From: Pelagicoccus sp.
GTDB lineage: Bacteria; Verrucomicrobiota; Verrucomicrobiia; Opitutales; Opitutaceae
Assembly (NCBI GenBank): GCA_028284635.1
Contig: JANQRJ010000021.1
Coordinates: forward strand, 96,613 to 160,612
Reading direction: 5' to 3'
Length of the DNA: 64,000 nucleotides
Shown here: piece after piece, positions 34,042 through 43,125 of the stretch
Numbering within the stretch: position 1 is the stretch's first letter
Layout of the letters: the number at the start of each line of letters is the position of its first letter
The notes under the pieces: generated by a model
The model's database searches: none
What the model saw: only the letters and a program-made list of their open reading frames with translations
What the model was told of the DNA's origin: nothing
Program-made: the position numbers and the translations under genes

Positions 34042-34935
34042 CTATTTTTGTCTAGAATGAATATTATTGATCAAAAATGTCGCTATTCCTAGGGAAAAGC
34101 CGTCTACAGTGCTCTCTAAAATCAATTCCTCTATCTCGGCGGCATTCTCTAAAATACTCTCTGCCTCGCCTACATTCTCTTGTAGAATGCAATCTAAATC
34201 GACCCTTGTCAGGCTGTCGATCCTTGCAAGGGCCTCCCACTGGTCAGGCCAAGGCTTCAGCTCGTCATCCACAAAAACAGTAAAGCCCAAGTCTCGCTTT
34301 TTTGCTGAAGAGGAAGAGCTATTAGATTGCCGAAACCTCCTTTGGGTAGAGTATCTTGATTTGGGAAAAGACGGTCGTAAGAATCGAGTCTAGACTGAGA
34401 TAGTTTCGCCGATACACGACATAATATCAAGCTACCGATTCGACGAGCCATAAACGCGGGAACGGGCCTCTTCTTGCCAACCCTCTCCGTCAAAATCCGC
34501 TGCGAGAAATAAACAAGAGTCATCACTTCTAATCGAATAGACTCCTATCGTATGCCGACCCATCAAATCCCCTTTGATGACCTCTTCCGAAAGATACTCG
34601 AACTTGCATGCAACATATTTCTCAAAGATCTCAGTCGCCTTCAATCTACGACCGCCATCCCAAACCCTTTCGCAAACAGGAGAATAGCCTTTCCTTGTCC
34701 CGTCATGGTTTTCCCAATACTTGGGAAACACATCTCTACGAGAGCACGGCATCGAGGCAAAAAGCTTAACTTTCTCCTCGGGGCTTTTGGGAAGTTCGCA
34801 TCCACCAAGGGTAGACAGTCTATGCGCTTTTCGCTCCTTTTCCTTTCGTTCGCGAAGCTTATCGATTAGCTCGGCCCGTTCGAGATCAGTCGCTCTCAAG
34901 CGAGCTTCAATCTCCTCTGTCGAGCGTTCGTCCAT
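34042..34935 (-). pseudogene. Decayed TOTE-type archaeo-eukaryotic primase
   Basis: Three frames carry consecutive pieces of one protein. Frame one, from the ATG at 34935, contains RREDxFPKYWENxDGxRKGY-like text (RRDVFPKYWENHDGTRKGYS) and HTIGVYSIRSDDSCLFLAAD with FDGEGW. Frame two (about 34257-34450) has SYDRLFPNQDTLPKGGFGNL plus IALPLQ. Frame three (34042-34310) has FTVFVDDELKPWPDQWEALA. These match, from memory, the primase module of TOTE conflict systems. At least one deletion and two frame changes separate them, and the helicase part is missing. Confidence 0.65.
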
Positions 34936-35393
34936 TATCGTCCAGTAGTAAAAGGAGAGGTCTTACCCTCTTTCACGTATATGCAGGTATCGATGAAATA
35001 AAGCAGCCCACCAGCTCCGACGAGGACATTTTCTTCATGGAGATCTTGAATAAGCAGCGACTCGCTTTCGTAGTGGTCGTTTCCTACATGCCGAAAACCG
35101 AACTGCGCCATGTAGTCCATGACTTCGTTCCTGCTAGCTCCACGTATTGAGCTAACCGCTTTTTGAGACAAGACCGCATGAAGCAGTCCGTCGACTTCCA
35201 TCAAGCCAAGGGAGGAATACGCTGTATCCAAAAATAAATTATTGTGAATCCGAATGGATTCGAAGAATTGAATCCAATCCTCGTAAGCTATGGTATTGTT
35301 CCGCTTGAGGCAGCATCCGCTCTGAGCATCATAGTAGACGTCGCATTCTTGGCCAGAGACACTTCCTTGAGAACGCCAATTCCTGGTAAAGCT
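34935..35393 (-). pseudogene. Remnant of a polyvalent-protein-kinase-like domain
   Basis: The open frame (no proper start) contains GQECDVYYDAQSGCCLKRNN, IRIHNNLFLDTAYSSLGL and LIQDLHEENVLVGAGGLLYF followed by IDTCI. The DLHxxNVL and FID motifs resemble the catalytic segment of the putative polyvalent protein kinase found in phage and conflict elements. The N-terminal lobe is missing. Its stop overlaps the ATG of the TOTE-like relic (TAATG), so both once formed one operon. Confidence 0.5.
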
Positions 35394-35470
35394 TTACGGA
35401 GCCAACAGAAACGAATTGCACGCAGCCCAAGCCCTGAGATCAGAGGCTTGATGAGATTTGTTGATCCGAG

Positions 35471-35644
35471 CTAAACAGCTTCTCGCGTCTGCTGGCCGCG
35501 TGCCTGGCGGCGGTTGTAATTCGCGACGGCTTCGGCTGACGACATCTTCGGCTGCTTCGAAAGCGAGAGAAGCGCCTTCTCCCGATCTTCCTTCAGCCTT
35601 TGAAGATTCTTCTGCTCTTCCTTTCGTGTCGCAGTTGTCGTCAT
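35471..35644 (-). CDS. Small Lys/Gln-rich protein, possible remnant companion
   Basis: The 57-codon frame (MTTTATRKEEQKNLQRLKED onward, ending QARGQQTREAV) is a basic helical peptide with coiled-coil character. It directly precedes the kinase-like relic in the same direction. No ribosome-binding site was recognised and I do not know the family; it may be an intact member of the decayed operon or a fragment. Confidence 0.45.
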   Translation of the reverse strand: MTTTATRKEEQKNLQRLKEDREKALLSLSKQPKMSSAEAVANYNRRQARGQQTREAV

Positions 35645-36034
35645 GCACGAACTGTAACGCGACAGTCAAGACGGCAGCGGGGCAAGAAAAAGAGCCCTCA
35701 AGCGTAGAGCCAACCTACCTGTGTCGAGAGGAGTCTACAGCCACTCCTCGCCATCACGGATCTGCTAGATATCTGCCGATTTTCGTTCACTTCGCTGCAT
35801 CCAGCGCCATCTCGTCTCAATCTTCGATTTCCGTAAGATTCTCATAGAGAACACTAAATGAAATATAGGCAGCGAGGAAAGAAGCCTGCCCCGGCGTATG
35901 GAGCATAGCATGCGACAGGCATGCGCCGGCGTAGAGCGAAGCCGAAGACGCGAGCCAGGCAAAAACACGCCGAAGCCAAGCGCTCTCCAATACCCCCCGG
36001 GCCAGCCAGCTATGCAGCTCGAGCCGCAGGCCGT
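35645..36034. other. Gene-free stretch between relics and the giant exported protein
   Basis: About 390 bp without a supportable gene. Short minus-strand frames here look like shadows. A GC-rich imperfect palindrome near 35890-35930 (CCGGCG / CGCCGG) is the only structure seen. Confidence 0.4.
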
Positions 36035-39000
36035 CTATTCGGAACCGAGAGCGTCGGGGTTGAGCGCGAGCCGGAAGAACTGCGCTTCGCCTCCGAGGGC
36101 GAGCGTGACTTGGATCCTGCCGCCGACCTCCACCAGGCTTTCCGCTCTCAGAGTCCATTCCCCGCCGTCCGAAAGCTCCCGGGTCTCTTCTATGGTAAAC
36201 AGATTCTTCAGCTCCGGCGCCTCCCACGAGATCACGACCTCTTCGGGCCCAGAGGCTTCCACCTTGATCTCCGGCACCTCTAGTTCGTCCGAAGTTCTGG
36301 CCACGGAAAACTCGCTGGTCACGCCTCCCCGAGTCAGCTTCATCGTGTAGTTATTGGACGTGACGTAGACCGAATCGCTTGAAACGTCGTTAAAGCTCTT
36401 CAAGAAAGTCTTCGTGGGATCGATCTTCTCGCTTACGAGCAGGGTGCGGCCTTGGGCCTCTCCTGGGCTTGGATTGCCGAAAATCTCTATAATTGTTTCC
36501 GGCTCCGCTTCGCCCTCGCCGGCTACGGCCCCGGCGGGGCCGACGAAAAAGGCCACCGTATGCTTGCCCTCCTCGTCGGCTGGCGCCTCGAAGACAAACA
36601 GCTCGTCGGGCGGCGAGAAGGGAACGCTTTCATAAGCGATACCCGCCAAGCGACCGCTGTCTCCGTTGAGATAGATGAGATTGGACAGCATCTTCGTATC
36701 GATGGAGGATCCCACGAAGACCAAGCCGCCCTCCTCGTTTCGAGCTATCGTATTGTTTTCTATAACGTTCTCGAGAAGCGGATTTTCCGTTTCGCCCTCC
36801 GCGATGTGAATTCCCACCTTGTTCGGCCAAGCCAAACCTCCACCGGAGTTCGTGCCTATAAAATTTCCATGTATCCGCATTCCGGATGCAGTCCCGGCGA
36901 CACTGATGCCGGCGGTCTCGTTTCGGGCGATCTCGTTCCTGGGTCCGACAACCGCTTTCTGAGCGTCTTCGATCAGGATGCCTACCTTGCTTCCGCGAGA
37001 GGTTCCGTCGCGGGTTCCAATCCTGTTGTCGTTCACTTCCGCGCCCTCGCCGTTCTTCAGCCAAATCTCGTTCATGGAGTGCCCGGCAACGATGTTGTTC
37101 GAGATTTTCACGTTCTTGGCGAGGCTGTAGATGGTGATGCCGACGCCCTGCTCTGCCCCGGAGGGAACTTCGCCGCTGGCGTTCAGGCCGATCGTGTTGC
37201 CATCCAGATCGATATCGTCGGCCAGCGGCTCTTCCTCTTCCGGAAGCTCGCTGGATAGAGGGTCTTCGAATATAAGCTCTCCACCCGACTCGGGCACGCC
37301 ATCGTCGTCTTCGTCCACCTCGTCGGTTACGTAGAACTGGATCGCTCCCGCTACCAATACATTCCAAGGGTAGGCAGCCACGAGATTGTCTCGTATCGAA
37401 GCTCCCGATACGCCGTCGAGCCTCAATCCGTAGGCGTATTCGCTCTCGCCGAAGCCGTTCGGCAGCGCTCCCGAACCATCGAAGGCCAGGCCGATTTCGT
37501 TGCCGACGATTTCCAGGGATTTCAGGAAGTCGCCTTGCGCCGACGCGAATATGCCGATGGAGGAGCCCGCGATCTTGTTATCGACGATGCTGACCGTTTC
37601 CACCTGAGCCTCCTCCACGCCAAAGGCGACGATGCCCGCAAATCCTTTCGAGGACGTCGTTCCCGCAAAATCGAGCCCTATCCGATTGCCCGAAATCGAC
37701 ACATCCTCCACTGAACCAGGTTCCGTCCCCAACAGCACTCCAATAACGGCCGCAATGGAATTGCCCTGAGCGCCCGAGCCGCCGACTTCGGTTTGCTTCC
37801 CGCCCCCGACGAAAATGCCCGAAAGGGCAAGCGGCGTGAGAACGGAGCCGTTGTTTCCGATCCCGATTCGATTGCCGACTATCTTGTTCTCTTCCGCGCC
37901 AGCGCCGGAAACCTGCACCGCGGCGCGCTGCCCGTAAATGATATTGCCCTCGCCCGGGCCCACGCCGCCGATCTCGTTTTCCGAACTGCCTTCGATCAGA
38001 ATCCCTATTCGATCCTCACTCGCTGCATTGCCAGAGCCCTCCACTCCTATCCAGTTCGAGAGCACCTTGTTCTTGCCTCCCTTCGAGAGCTTTATGCCCG
38101 CCGCGGCCTTCCCTTTGAAGCCGTTCAGGATAAGCCCTTGTATCAGGCTGTCGCCCCCTTGCACATCAAGGCCGACAACGTTGAGCCCATTGCCGTCGAC
38201 TTCGACCCTGCCGCCGCTCTGGGTGGTCGCGTCGATTTCGACCGGCACGGTGATGGCAGGCAAAGCCGAGAGGAGCGCAATGCTCGGGACGCTCACGTCC
38301 GGAACATCGAATTCGATGCGGTCGCCTCGTCCCAGGTTCACTGCCTCGATAGCCGATCTCAGCGTGCACTCCGGATCTCCGGACTCGATCGTTTGCCCCG
38401 TGTCGCAACCCGTCGAATCGGGATCAAGGCCCCGGTCGGCGATCGAGTTCACGACTATCTTGAGCTCCGGCGCCAGCGTCAGACGCCAGCCCACGAACTT
38501 ACCCTCCGGCGACTTCCCGTTTCCAATCAGCCATTTGCCGTCATCCGAAACCGCGACGAAAAAGCTGCCCAAGTCCCAACCCTCCAAATCGTAGAGAAGG
38601 TCTTCCGTCAGGACATCCACCAGCCGCCGAATCCCGTCCCCTGGCGTCCACAAGAAAAGCCCCTGGTCATTGTAGCCCACAACCACCGTCCCGTCGCGGT
38701 TGATAGAGGTGGCGACTCCCGGGAAAGCGGACGTCTTCGTCCCGGTCTCCACATCGTAGACCTGAAACGTATCCCTTGGAGTGGCAAGGGGCTCGCGTAG
38801 GTTGATAAACGCCTTGGCTCCGTTCGACGAGATGCCGCCGGCCCGCGAAGACTGGGAACTGCCAACGCCGCCGGGACCGATAACCGTCAGGACGGCGTCT
38901 CGCCAAATCGCAGCCTTGGACTCGCCAAAGGAAAACGAGGGAGAGACGAAGCCCACCGCGATCGTACCCGTGGCATCGATATCATCCACCCCCGCATGAT

Positions 39001-39562
39001 CTTCCCCGGGAAGCGTGACGAAACCCAAGCTCGGCCAGCGCAAGGCCTGCGAGCTCTGGGGGTTGACCTGCGACTCGAAAATCGCCCGCCCCCCGATCAT
39101 CGTGCCATCCTGATTGACCGCCAAGGGCAAGATCTCGCCATCCGCCGCCGGAGCAGGAAGGGTCGTCAATGCCCCGTCCACCCAACGGTATCCCTGCCGG
39201 CTTGGAATTTCGCCCTTCGATCCCACGACAACCAGGCCATCCGCCGAAACGTCGTTCGCAGTGCTGAGCGGGGAAATCGTAGTGAGCTCGCCATCCTTCC
39301 AAAGAATCGCTTCGTCTTCGGAGCCCCGCCCCACCACCACGGAGCCATCGCTCGAAAGCGCCCGCGGCGAGACAAATTCTCCCAGGATTTCAACGGTCTG
39401 GGCTTCCGCCGCTCCAGGAAGCGAAGCCAGAGCAAGCGATACGCAAGCTAGCAAGTCTCGCAGCCGCCTCGAACGCCAAAGGCCGACAGCGCCAATCGCA
39501 TTCCTAGACTGACAGGCAAAGGATCTACTTGCGGCAGTCACTCCTACGTCAGGGCTAATCAT
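36035..39562 (-). CDS. Giant exported HAF-repeat / CSLREC / beta-helix protein
   Basis: The start at 39562 (MISPDVGVTAASRSFACQSR) or 39598 leads to a late signal segment (LLACVSLALASLPGAAEA, then Gln) for export. Of about 1175 residues, the first 350 consist of HAF-type beta-propeller repeats (VVVGRGSEDEAILWKDGE and related). A CSLREC-like boundary follows (GDPECTLRSAIEAVN), then about 600 residues of right-handed parallel beta-helix with recurrent NxIG and GIxV rungs (GNRIGIG, NNIVAGHS). A C-terminal module (FTIEETRELSDGGEWTLRAE ... QFFRLAL) is typical of Verrucomicrobiota secreted proteins. It probably acts as a surface adhesin or polysaccharide-binding protein. No catalytic residues can be assigned. 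Confidence 0.85.
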   Translation of the reverse strand: MISPDVGVTAASRSFACQSRNAIGAVGLWRSRRLRDLLACVSLALASLPGAAEAQTVEILGEFVSPRALSSDGSVVVGRGSEDEAILWKDGELTTISPLSTANDVSADGLVVVGSKGEIPSRQGYRWVDGALTTLPAPAADGEILPLAVNQDGTMIGGRAIFESQVNPQSSQALRWPSLGFVTLPGEDHAGVDDIDATGTIAVGFVSPSFSFGESKAAIWRDAVLTVIGPGGVGSSQSSRAGGISSNGAKAFINLREPLATPRDTFQVYDVETGTKTSAFPGVATSINRDGTVVVGYNDQGLFLWTPGDGIRRLVDVLTEDLLYDLEGWDLGSFFVAVSDDGKWLIGNGKSPEGKFVGWRLTLAPELKIVVNSIADRGLDPDSTGCDTGQTIESGDPECTLRSAIEAVNLGRGDRIEFDVPDVSVPSIALLSALPAITVPVEIDATTQSGGRVEVDGNGLNVVGLDVQGGDSLIQGLILNGFKGKAAAGIKLSKGGKNKVLSNWIGVEGSGNAASEDRIGILIEGSSENEIGGVGPGEGNIIYGQRAAVQVSGAGAEENKIVGNRIGIGNNGSVLTPLALSGIFVGGGKQTEVGGSGAQGNSIAAVIGVLLGTEPGSVEDVSISGNRIGLDFAGTTSSKGFAGIVAFGVEEAQVETVSIVDNKIAGSSIGIFASAQGDFLKSLEIVGNEIGLAFDGSGALPNGFGESEYAYGLRLDGVSGASIRDNLVAAYPWNVLVAGAIQFYVTDEVDEDDDGVPESGGELIFEDPLSSELPEEEEPLADDIDLDGNTIGLNASGEVPSGAEQGVGITIYSLAKNVKISNNIVAGHSMNEIWLKNGEGAEVNDNRIGTRDGTSRGSKVGILIEDAQKAVVGPRNEIARNETAGISVAGTASGMRIHGNFIGTNSGGGLAWPNKVGIHIAEGETENPLLENVIENNTIARNEEGGLVFVGSSIDTKMLSNLIYLNGDSGRLAGIAYESVPFSPPDELFVFEAPADEEGKHTVAFFVGPAGAVAGEGEAEPETIIEIFGNPSPGEAQGRTLLVSEKIDPTKTFLKSFNDVSSDSVYVTSNNYTMKLTRGGVTSEFSVARTSDELEVPEIKVEASGPEEVVISWEAPELKNLFTIEETRELSDGGEWTLRAESLVEVGGRIQVTLALGGEAQFFRLALNPDALGSE

Positions 39563-39698
39563 AGTTCCAAACAGGCCTGCTCCAGGCCGTATTCCCACGC
39601 GCTACGATTTCAAGAATATTTAAAAAGCTGTAAATCCCCAAAGCCGCCACCGCGCCAACGTCACACGAACGTAACAAACCCTCGGCGAGGGAATGTGG

Positions 39699-39740
39699 CA
39701 CCGAGCGTAGCGACACTTGAGGAGCTTCGCGACGAAACAT
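39699..39740 (-). repeat. Dispersed 40-bp repeat, copy 1
   Basis: On the minus strand it reads ATGTTTCGTCGCGAAGCTCC then TCAAGTGTCGCTACGCTCGG. Related copies occur at 42170-42210 and 43053-43092. All lie between genes. Confidence 0.7.
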
Positions 39741-39975
39741 GAGGAATGCTTGAATGCCTCGTCACCACGTTCGCCACGCTAGGGCCCGATCGCGGTTCGA
39801 CAGGCTCACCGCCCTGAGCAGAGTCGAAGGGCCGTGCGGGCCGCGAAGAATGGATCCTGCAACACGGCGAGCCAGCCCTACCCTACAAGGCAAAATCTTC
39901 GATCTACTGGACAGTCTCTCATAGGATTGGGTACTGCAGTACCCCTTCTACCGCTTTGCATATTTCAAAATCCAG

Positions 39976-40276
39976 CTAGTGTCGTGTCATGGGTGAAACG
40001 TAGCGCGGATCCCGCAGAGCGCATTAGCGTCAACTTAAGCCAAAAGGCGGTGGGCTGGAGGGCAATGCTCCGTCATTGCCGCAGAGCCTACAGAGGGAAT
40101 AACCGGCGCGGCAACGACGGAGCATTGCCCTCCTAAGGATGCTTCTTACGTTAAGTTGACGCCTATGCGCAGAGCGGGACCGCGTCCACAGTGCGCAATC
40201 CAACCGACCGGGACGCGGTCCCGCTCTGCGGGATCCGCGCTACTCTTTGCGACATTGCATACGTGACACGACACTA
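39976..40276. repeat. Nested palindromic repeat island
   Basis: Four inverted repeats are nested or side by side: outer CTAGTGTCGTGTCA (39976-39989 and 40263-40276), then a perfect 21-bp pair (40000-40020 and 40223-40243), an inner element with GCGCAT..GCGTCAACTTAA arms (40019-40038 and 40151-40170), and a 15-bp GC hairpin (about 40173-40226). The inner 150-bp element recurs at 60612 and 63933. Confidence 0.85.
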
Positions 40277-40282
40277 GTGTTA

Positions 40283-41218
40283 CTAGCTGGCTTCCGATTC
40301 ATCGGCTTGGCGTTTTTCTGCGAGCGCCGCAAGACCGCCCACCGCTCCGAGATTCATGGAGTCCAGAGCGGAGCTAGGGACCATGATCAGGGAGCCTTTT
40401 TCCTTCAGGCCCTCGAAAAGCATATTCATGCCACGCAACTGCAAGGCCACTGGGTTCTCCGCGTAGTTCTTGCTCGCCGTTGCGAACTTCTCGGAGATCT
40501 CAGTTTCGGCGGTACCCAAAATGATACGCGCCTGGCGTTCGCGCTCGGCTTGCGCCTGCTTGCTCATCGCATCCGCGAGGGTCTCGGGAATAATGATATC
40601 CTTGATACCCACCGACTGGCAGGTGATTCCCCAAGGGCTGGTCTGATCATCCAAGGTTTTCTGAAGAGCTTCGGCGATCTCCTCTCGATGCTGCAAGAGC
40701 CCTGCCAAGTCATTTCGCCCGATGATATCCCGCAAGCCGGTCTGCGCCACATAGGACACCGCTTCCATGTACCTCTCCACCTCCAAGGCCGCTTTCTCCA
40801 CGTCCCAAACCATCCAATACACAACCGCGTCGACGTTTACCGGAACCGTGTCTTTGGTCAGCGTTTTTTCCGCGTGAAAATCCGTTACTCTCACCCGCTG
40901 GTCGATGAAGCTATTCACTTCGTCGAGAATGGGTACGACGAAAAAGAGGCCCGGCCCACGCAGGCCGACGAACTTGCCCATGCGCAATACAACCGCGCGA
41001 TCCCATTGGTTCGCGATTCTTACAGAGAACGCTAAGAAGATTCCCAGCGCAATTAGCGGAATGCCAACTACGGTCGAAAGCATCTCAGCCTGCATCAACA
41101 ACGCCAGGGGAACGACAATCACCACTCCCAGCGTTAGCGAAACGACACTCAAGCCGCTTTCGGTTCTCACTCCAGTCCCATCGGGTATTCCTAAGTTCAT
41201 TTTCTTCCTCATTTGCAT
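40283..41218 (-). CDS. Slipin / SPFH (stomatin-like) membrane protein
   Basis: The 311-aa protein has one or two N-terminal membrane segments (about 24-66, VVSLTLGVVIVVPLALLMQA and IPLIALGIFLAFSVRI) followed by the SPFH domain: NQWDRAVVLRMGKFVGLRGP, GLFFVVPILDEVNSFIDQRV and the later coiled-coil AMSKQAQAERERQARIILGT. Slipins form oligomers in membrane microdomains and scaffold proteases or transporters. Bacterial slipins often pair with an NfeD partner, which is not visible here. Its 5' end overlaps the GntR regulator by 10 bp, so the regulator probably controls it. Confidence 0.93.
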   Translation of the reverse strand: MQMRKKMNLGIPDGTGVRTESGLSVVSLTLGVVIVVPLALLMQAEMLSTVVGIPLIALGIFLAFSVRIANQWDRAVVLRMGKFVGLRGPGLFFVVPILDEVNSFIDQRVRVTDFHAEKTLTKDTVPVNVDAVVYWMVWDVEKAALEVERYMEAVSYVAQTGLRDIIGRNDLAGLLQHREEIAEALQKTLDDQTSPWGITCQSVGIKDIIIPETLADAMSKQAQAERERQARIILGTAETEISEKFATASKNYAENPVALQLRGMNMLFEGLKEKGSLIMVPSSALDSMNLGAVGGLAALAEKRQADESEAS

Positions 41219-41577
41219 TTCCTCAATTCTTCGATCAGCTGATCGGGCTTTATCCCGTATACAGCGGCGGCATTAACGAATTCCTCGCACAGGGATTTGA
41301 GCTTCGCGCGACGCTCCTTGGCGCTCACCTCCACTTCGACCGAGCCGATAAAAGTCCCCGTCCCTTGCTGGGTCTCCAAGATCTTTTGGATCTCCAACTC
41401 CTTGTAGGCCTTGGTCACCGTATTCAGGTTTACCTGAAGCTTTACCGCCAAAGCGCGAACCGTCGGGAGCTGCTCCCCGACCTTCACGCGCCCTGTCGCC
41501 ATGCCAAAGCGAATTTGGTCAATTATCTGGCGGTAGTACGGCACCCCACTCCTCGCATCCAAATGAAAATCAAGCAT
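41209..41577 (-). CDS. GntR-family regulator (YtrA subfamily)
   Basis: The 122-aa protein has the GntR winged helix: YRQIIDQIRFGMATGRVKVG, EQLPTVRALAVKLQVNLNTV and TKAYKELEIQKILETQQGTG. The C-terminal part is only about 45 residues, as in the YtrA subfamily, which controls membrane-transport operons. It is first in the operon with the slipin gene. A palindrome (TAGTACAA / TTGTACTA) lies about 60 bp upstream and is a good operator candidate. Confidence 0.93.
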   Translation of the reverse strand: MLDFHLDARSGVPYYRQIIDQIRFGMATGRVKVGEQLPTVRALAVKLQVNLNTVTKAYKELEIQKILETQQGTGTFIGSVEVEVSAKERRAKLKSLCEEFVNAAAVYGIKPDQLIEELRKCK

Positions 41578-41635
41578 GACCCCTCCCTATCCTTCTCCCA
41601 ACAGTTCTGCGCTTTGATACATTGTCATATTTCTA

Positions 41636-41653
41636 TAGTACAATGTTGTACTA
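41636..41653 (-). promoter_or_regulatory. Operator candidate for the GntR/slipin operon
   Basis: TAGTACAA-TG-TTGTACTA is an 18-bp palindrome with perfect 8-bp arms, 59-76 bp upstream of the regulator ATG, within the expected promoter. YtrA-type repressors bind such GTAC-containing palindromes. Confidence 0.65.
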
Positions 41654-41803
41654 GCTAACTTTGGCAAAGGTCAACCCCAATTTTTCTCAATCTCCTCGAT
41701 TACGCGCCAAAGCCCTCGCCTCACCTCGGCGAGGGAATGTGGAATGGTAAATGAGGAATGTTTGAATTCGTAATTCCACATTTCCCCTTCATAACTCCTC
41801 TCC

Positions 41804-42157
41804 ATGGAATCCATCGATATCACGGAAAGGACGTTCGAGTTTGCTACACGCATTGTTCGACTCTGCCAGAGCCTCGACAAAAAAGGTGGAATCTCCCGAA
41901 CACTCCAAAATCAACTTCTTAGATCCGGAACATCCATAGGAGCGAACGTCGAAGAGGCTCAATCAGGCCAAAGCAAAGCAGACTTTGTATCCAAAATCTA
42001 TATTGCCTGCAAAGAAGCTAGAGAGACGAGATACTGGCTCCGTCTCCTGATCGCCACCGACATCGTCCCGGCCTCCAAACTCGACCCCCTAACCAAAGAA
42101 GCAAGCGAGCTAGTAGCCATCCTAACCTCAATAACGAAATCCGCCCGGCCCAGGTAG
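41804..42157 (+). CDS. Four-helix-bundle protein (23S rRNA intervening-sequence type)
   Basis: The 117-aa protein matches the IVP/four-helix-bundle family: FEFATRIVRLCQSLDKKGGI, LLRSGTSIGANVEEAQSGQS and FVSKIYIACKEARETRYWLR (the LRSxxSIxANxxE core). These small proteins form pentamers of helical bundles and are found in rRNA intervening sequences and scattered in many genomes. Their function is unclear. No rRNA is nearby; it lies alone among short repeats. Confidence 0.93.
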   Translation: MESIDITERTFEFATRIVRLCQSLDKKGGISRTLQNQLLRSGTSIGANVEEAQSGQSKADFVSKIYIACKEARETRYWLRLLIATDIVPASKLDPLTKEASELVAILTSITKSARPR

Positions 42158-42169
42158 ACCCCATTCCCC

Positions 42170-42210
42170 ATGTTTCGTCGCCAGGCTCCTCAAGTCTCGC
42201 TGCGCTCGGC
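42170..42210 (+). repeat. Dispersed 40-bp repeat, copy 2
   Basis: It reads ATGTTTCGTCGCCAGGCTCC then TCAAGTCTCGCTGCGCTCGG, 13 bp after the preceding stop codon and just before the 3' end of the sirtuin gene. Confidence 0.7.
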
Positions 42211-42232
42211 ACACCATTTCACATTCAAAATT

Positions 42233-42943
42233 TCACATTTCCCCTTCCGCCAGCTCCCCAACCAGTTTCGGCAACGCCATTCCCGCCGCAGCCTCCCGAC
42301 AGTCAAAGCCCTGCAGTCCAGCCGAATCCGGTATTTCCAAATCCACTACGAATTTCCGAGCTCCCGGTGGAGCCATGTACGCCAGATTCGCCGCCGGGTA
42401 GACCTGCAGCGACGTTCCTACCACGATCAAGACATCCGCCGTCTCCACCAAAGCAGCCGCCCGTTGCAGCTCCGGCACATCCTCGCCAAACCAGACCACG
42501 TGCGGCCTCAGCTGGCTGCCCCGCTCGCAACGATCGCCCAGTTCGATCGGTCTGCCCTCCAGCGGATAGAGCAAGTCCGGATCCGCCGTGCTTCGCGCCA
42601 AGTCCAGCTCGCCATGCAGGTGCAGCACCGAGGTCGATCCCGCCCGCTCGTGCAGGTTGTCGATATTCTGCGTCACGATGCTCACCCGATGCGTCCGTTC
42701 CAGCTCCGCCAAGGCCCGATGCCCCGCATTCGGCTCCACCCGATAAAGCTGAGCCCGACGCTCGTTGTAGAACCTCAGCACCAGCTCCGGGTCGCGCTCC
42801 CAAGCCTCCGGCGTGGCCACGTCCTGCACCCGATGGTTCTCCCAAAGCCCATCCGCCCCGCGAAACGTCTTCAACCCGCTCTCCGCGCTCATCCCCGCCC
42901 CCGAAAGCGCGACCACATGCAACTGCGAATTCGAACTGCCCAT
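42233..42943 (-). CDS. cobB: Sir2-family NAD-dependent deacylase (CobB-like)
   Basis: The 236-aa protein has the sirtuin motifs GAGMSAESGL (15-24), FRGADGLW (27-34), TQNIDNLH (91-98), catalytic His in LHLHGEL (H110) and VVGTSLQVYPAANL (174-187). A Tyr-x-x-Arg pair (FYNERR, Y59 and R62) matches that of SIRT5/CobB class III enzymes, which remove succinyl, malonyl or glutaryl groups. The zinc-ribbon cysteines usual after the catalytic His are absent; only one Cys (CERGSQ) remains. Some bacterial sirtuins lack zinc. Starts at MGSSNSQLHV; it stands alone. Confidence 0.93.
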   Translation of the reverse strand: MGSSNSQLHVVALSGAGMSAESGLKTFRGADGLWENHRVQDVATPEAWERDPELVLRFYNERRAQLYRVEPNAGHRALAELERTHRVSIVTQNIDNLHERAGSTSVLHLHGELDLARSTADPDLLYPLEGRPIELGDRCERGSQLRPHVVWFGEDVPELQRAAALVETADVLIVVGTSLQVYPAANLAYMAPPGARKFVVDLEIPDSAGLQGFDCREAAAGMALPKLVGELAEGEM

Positions 42944-43052
42944 AGCCTCGGCACCCTAAGGTGGCAAAGCCAGAAGCCAATAGGATTTTAGGCTGTCCTT
43001 CGACGGGCTCAGGATCTGCGATAGGAGTTTAGGTGGAGAAACACCCTTCACT

Positions 43053-43092
43053 ATGTTTCGTCGCGAAGCTCCTCAAGTCTCGCTTTGCTCGG
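43053..43092 (+). repeat. Dispersed 40-bp repeat, copy 3
   Basis: It reads ATGTTTCGTCGCGAAGCTCC then TCAAGTCTCGCTTTGCTCGG. Nearby, GACGGGCTCAGG (about 43000) and GCCCTGAGCCCTGTCGAA (about 43103) are pieces of another widespread repeat, also seen near 39795. Confidence 0.7.
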
Positions 43093-43125
43093 TACGCCAC
43101 CCTGCCCTGAGCCCTGTCGAACCGG

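Noticed and set aside
37793..38800. Long plus-strand open frame opposite the giant exported protein
   Set aside because: Arg/Ala/His/Pro-rich composition is typical of antisense to G+C-rich genes; the minus-strand protein has a signal peptide and clear repeats.
42303..42980. Second minus-strand frame overlapping the sirtuin gene
   Set aside because: Gly/Ala/Arg-rich shadow; the sirtuin frame carries all family motifs.
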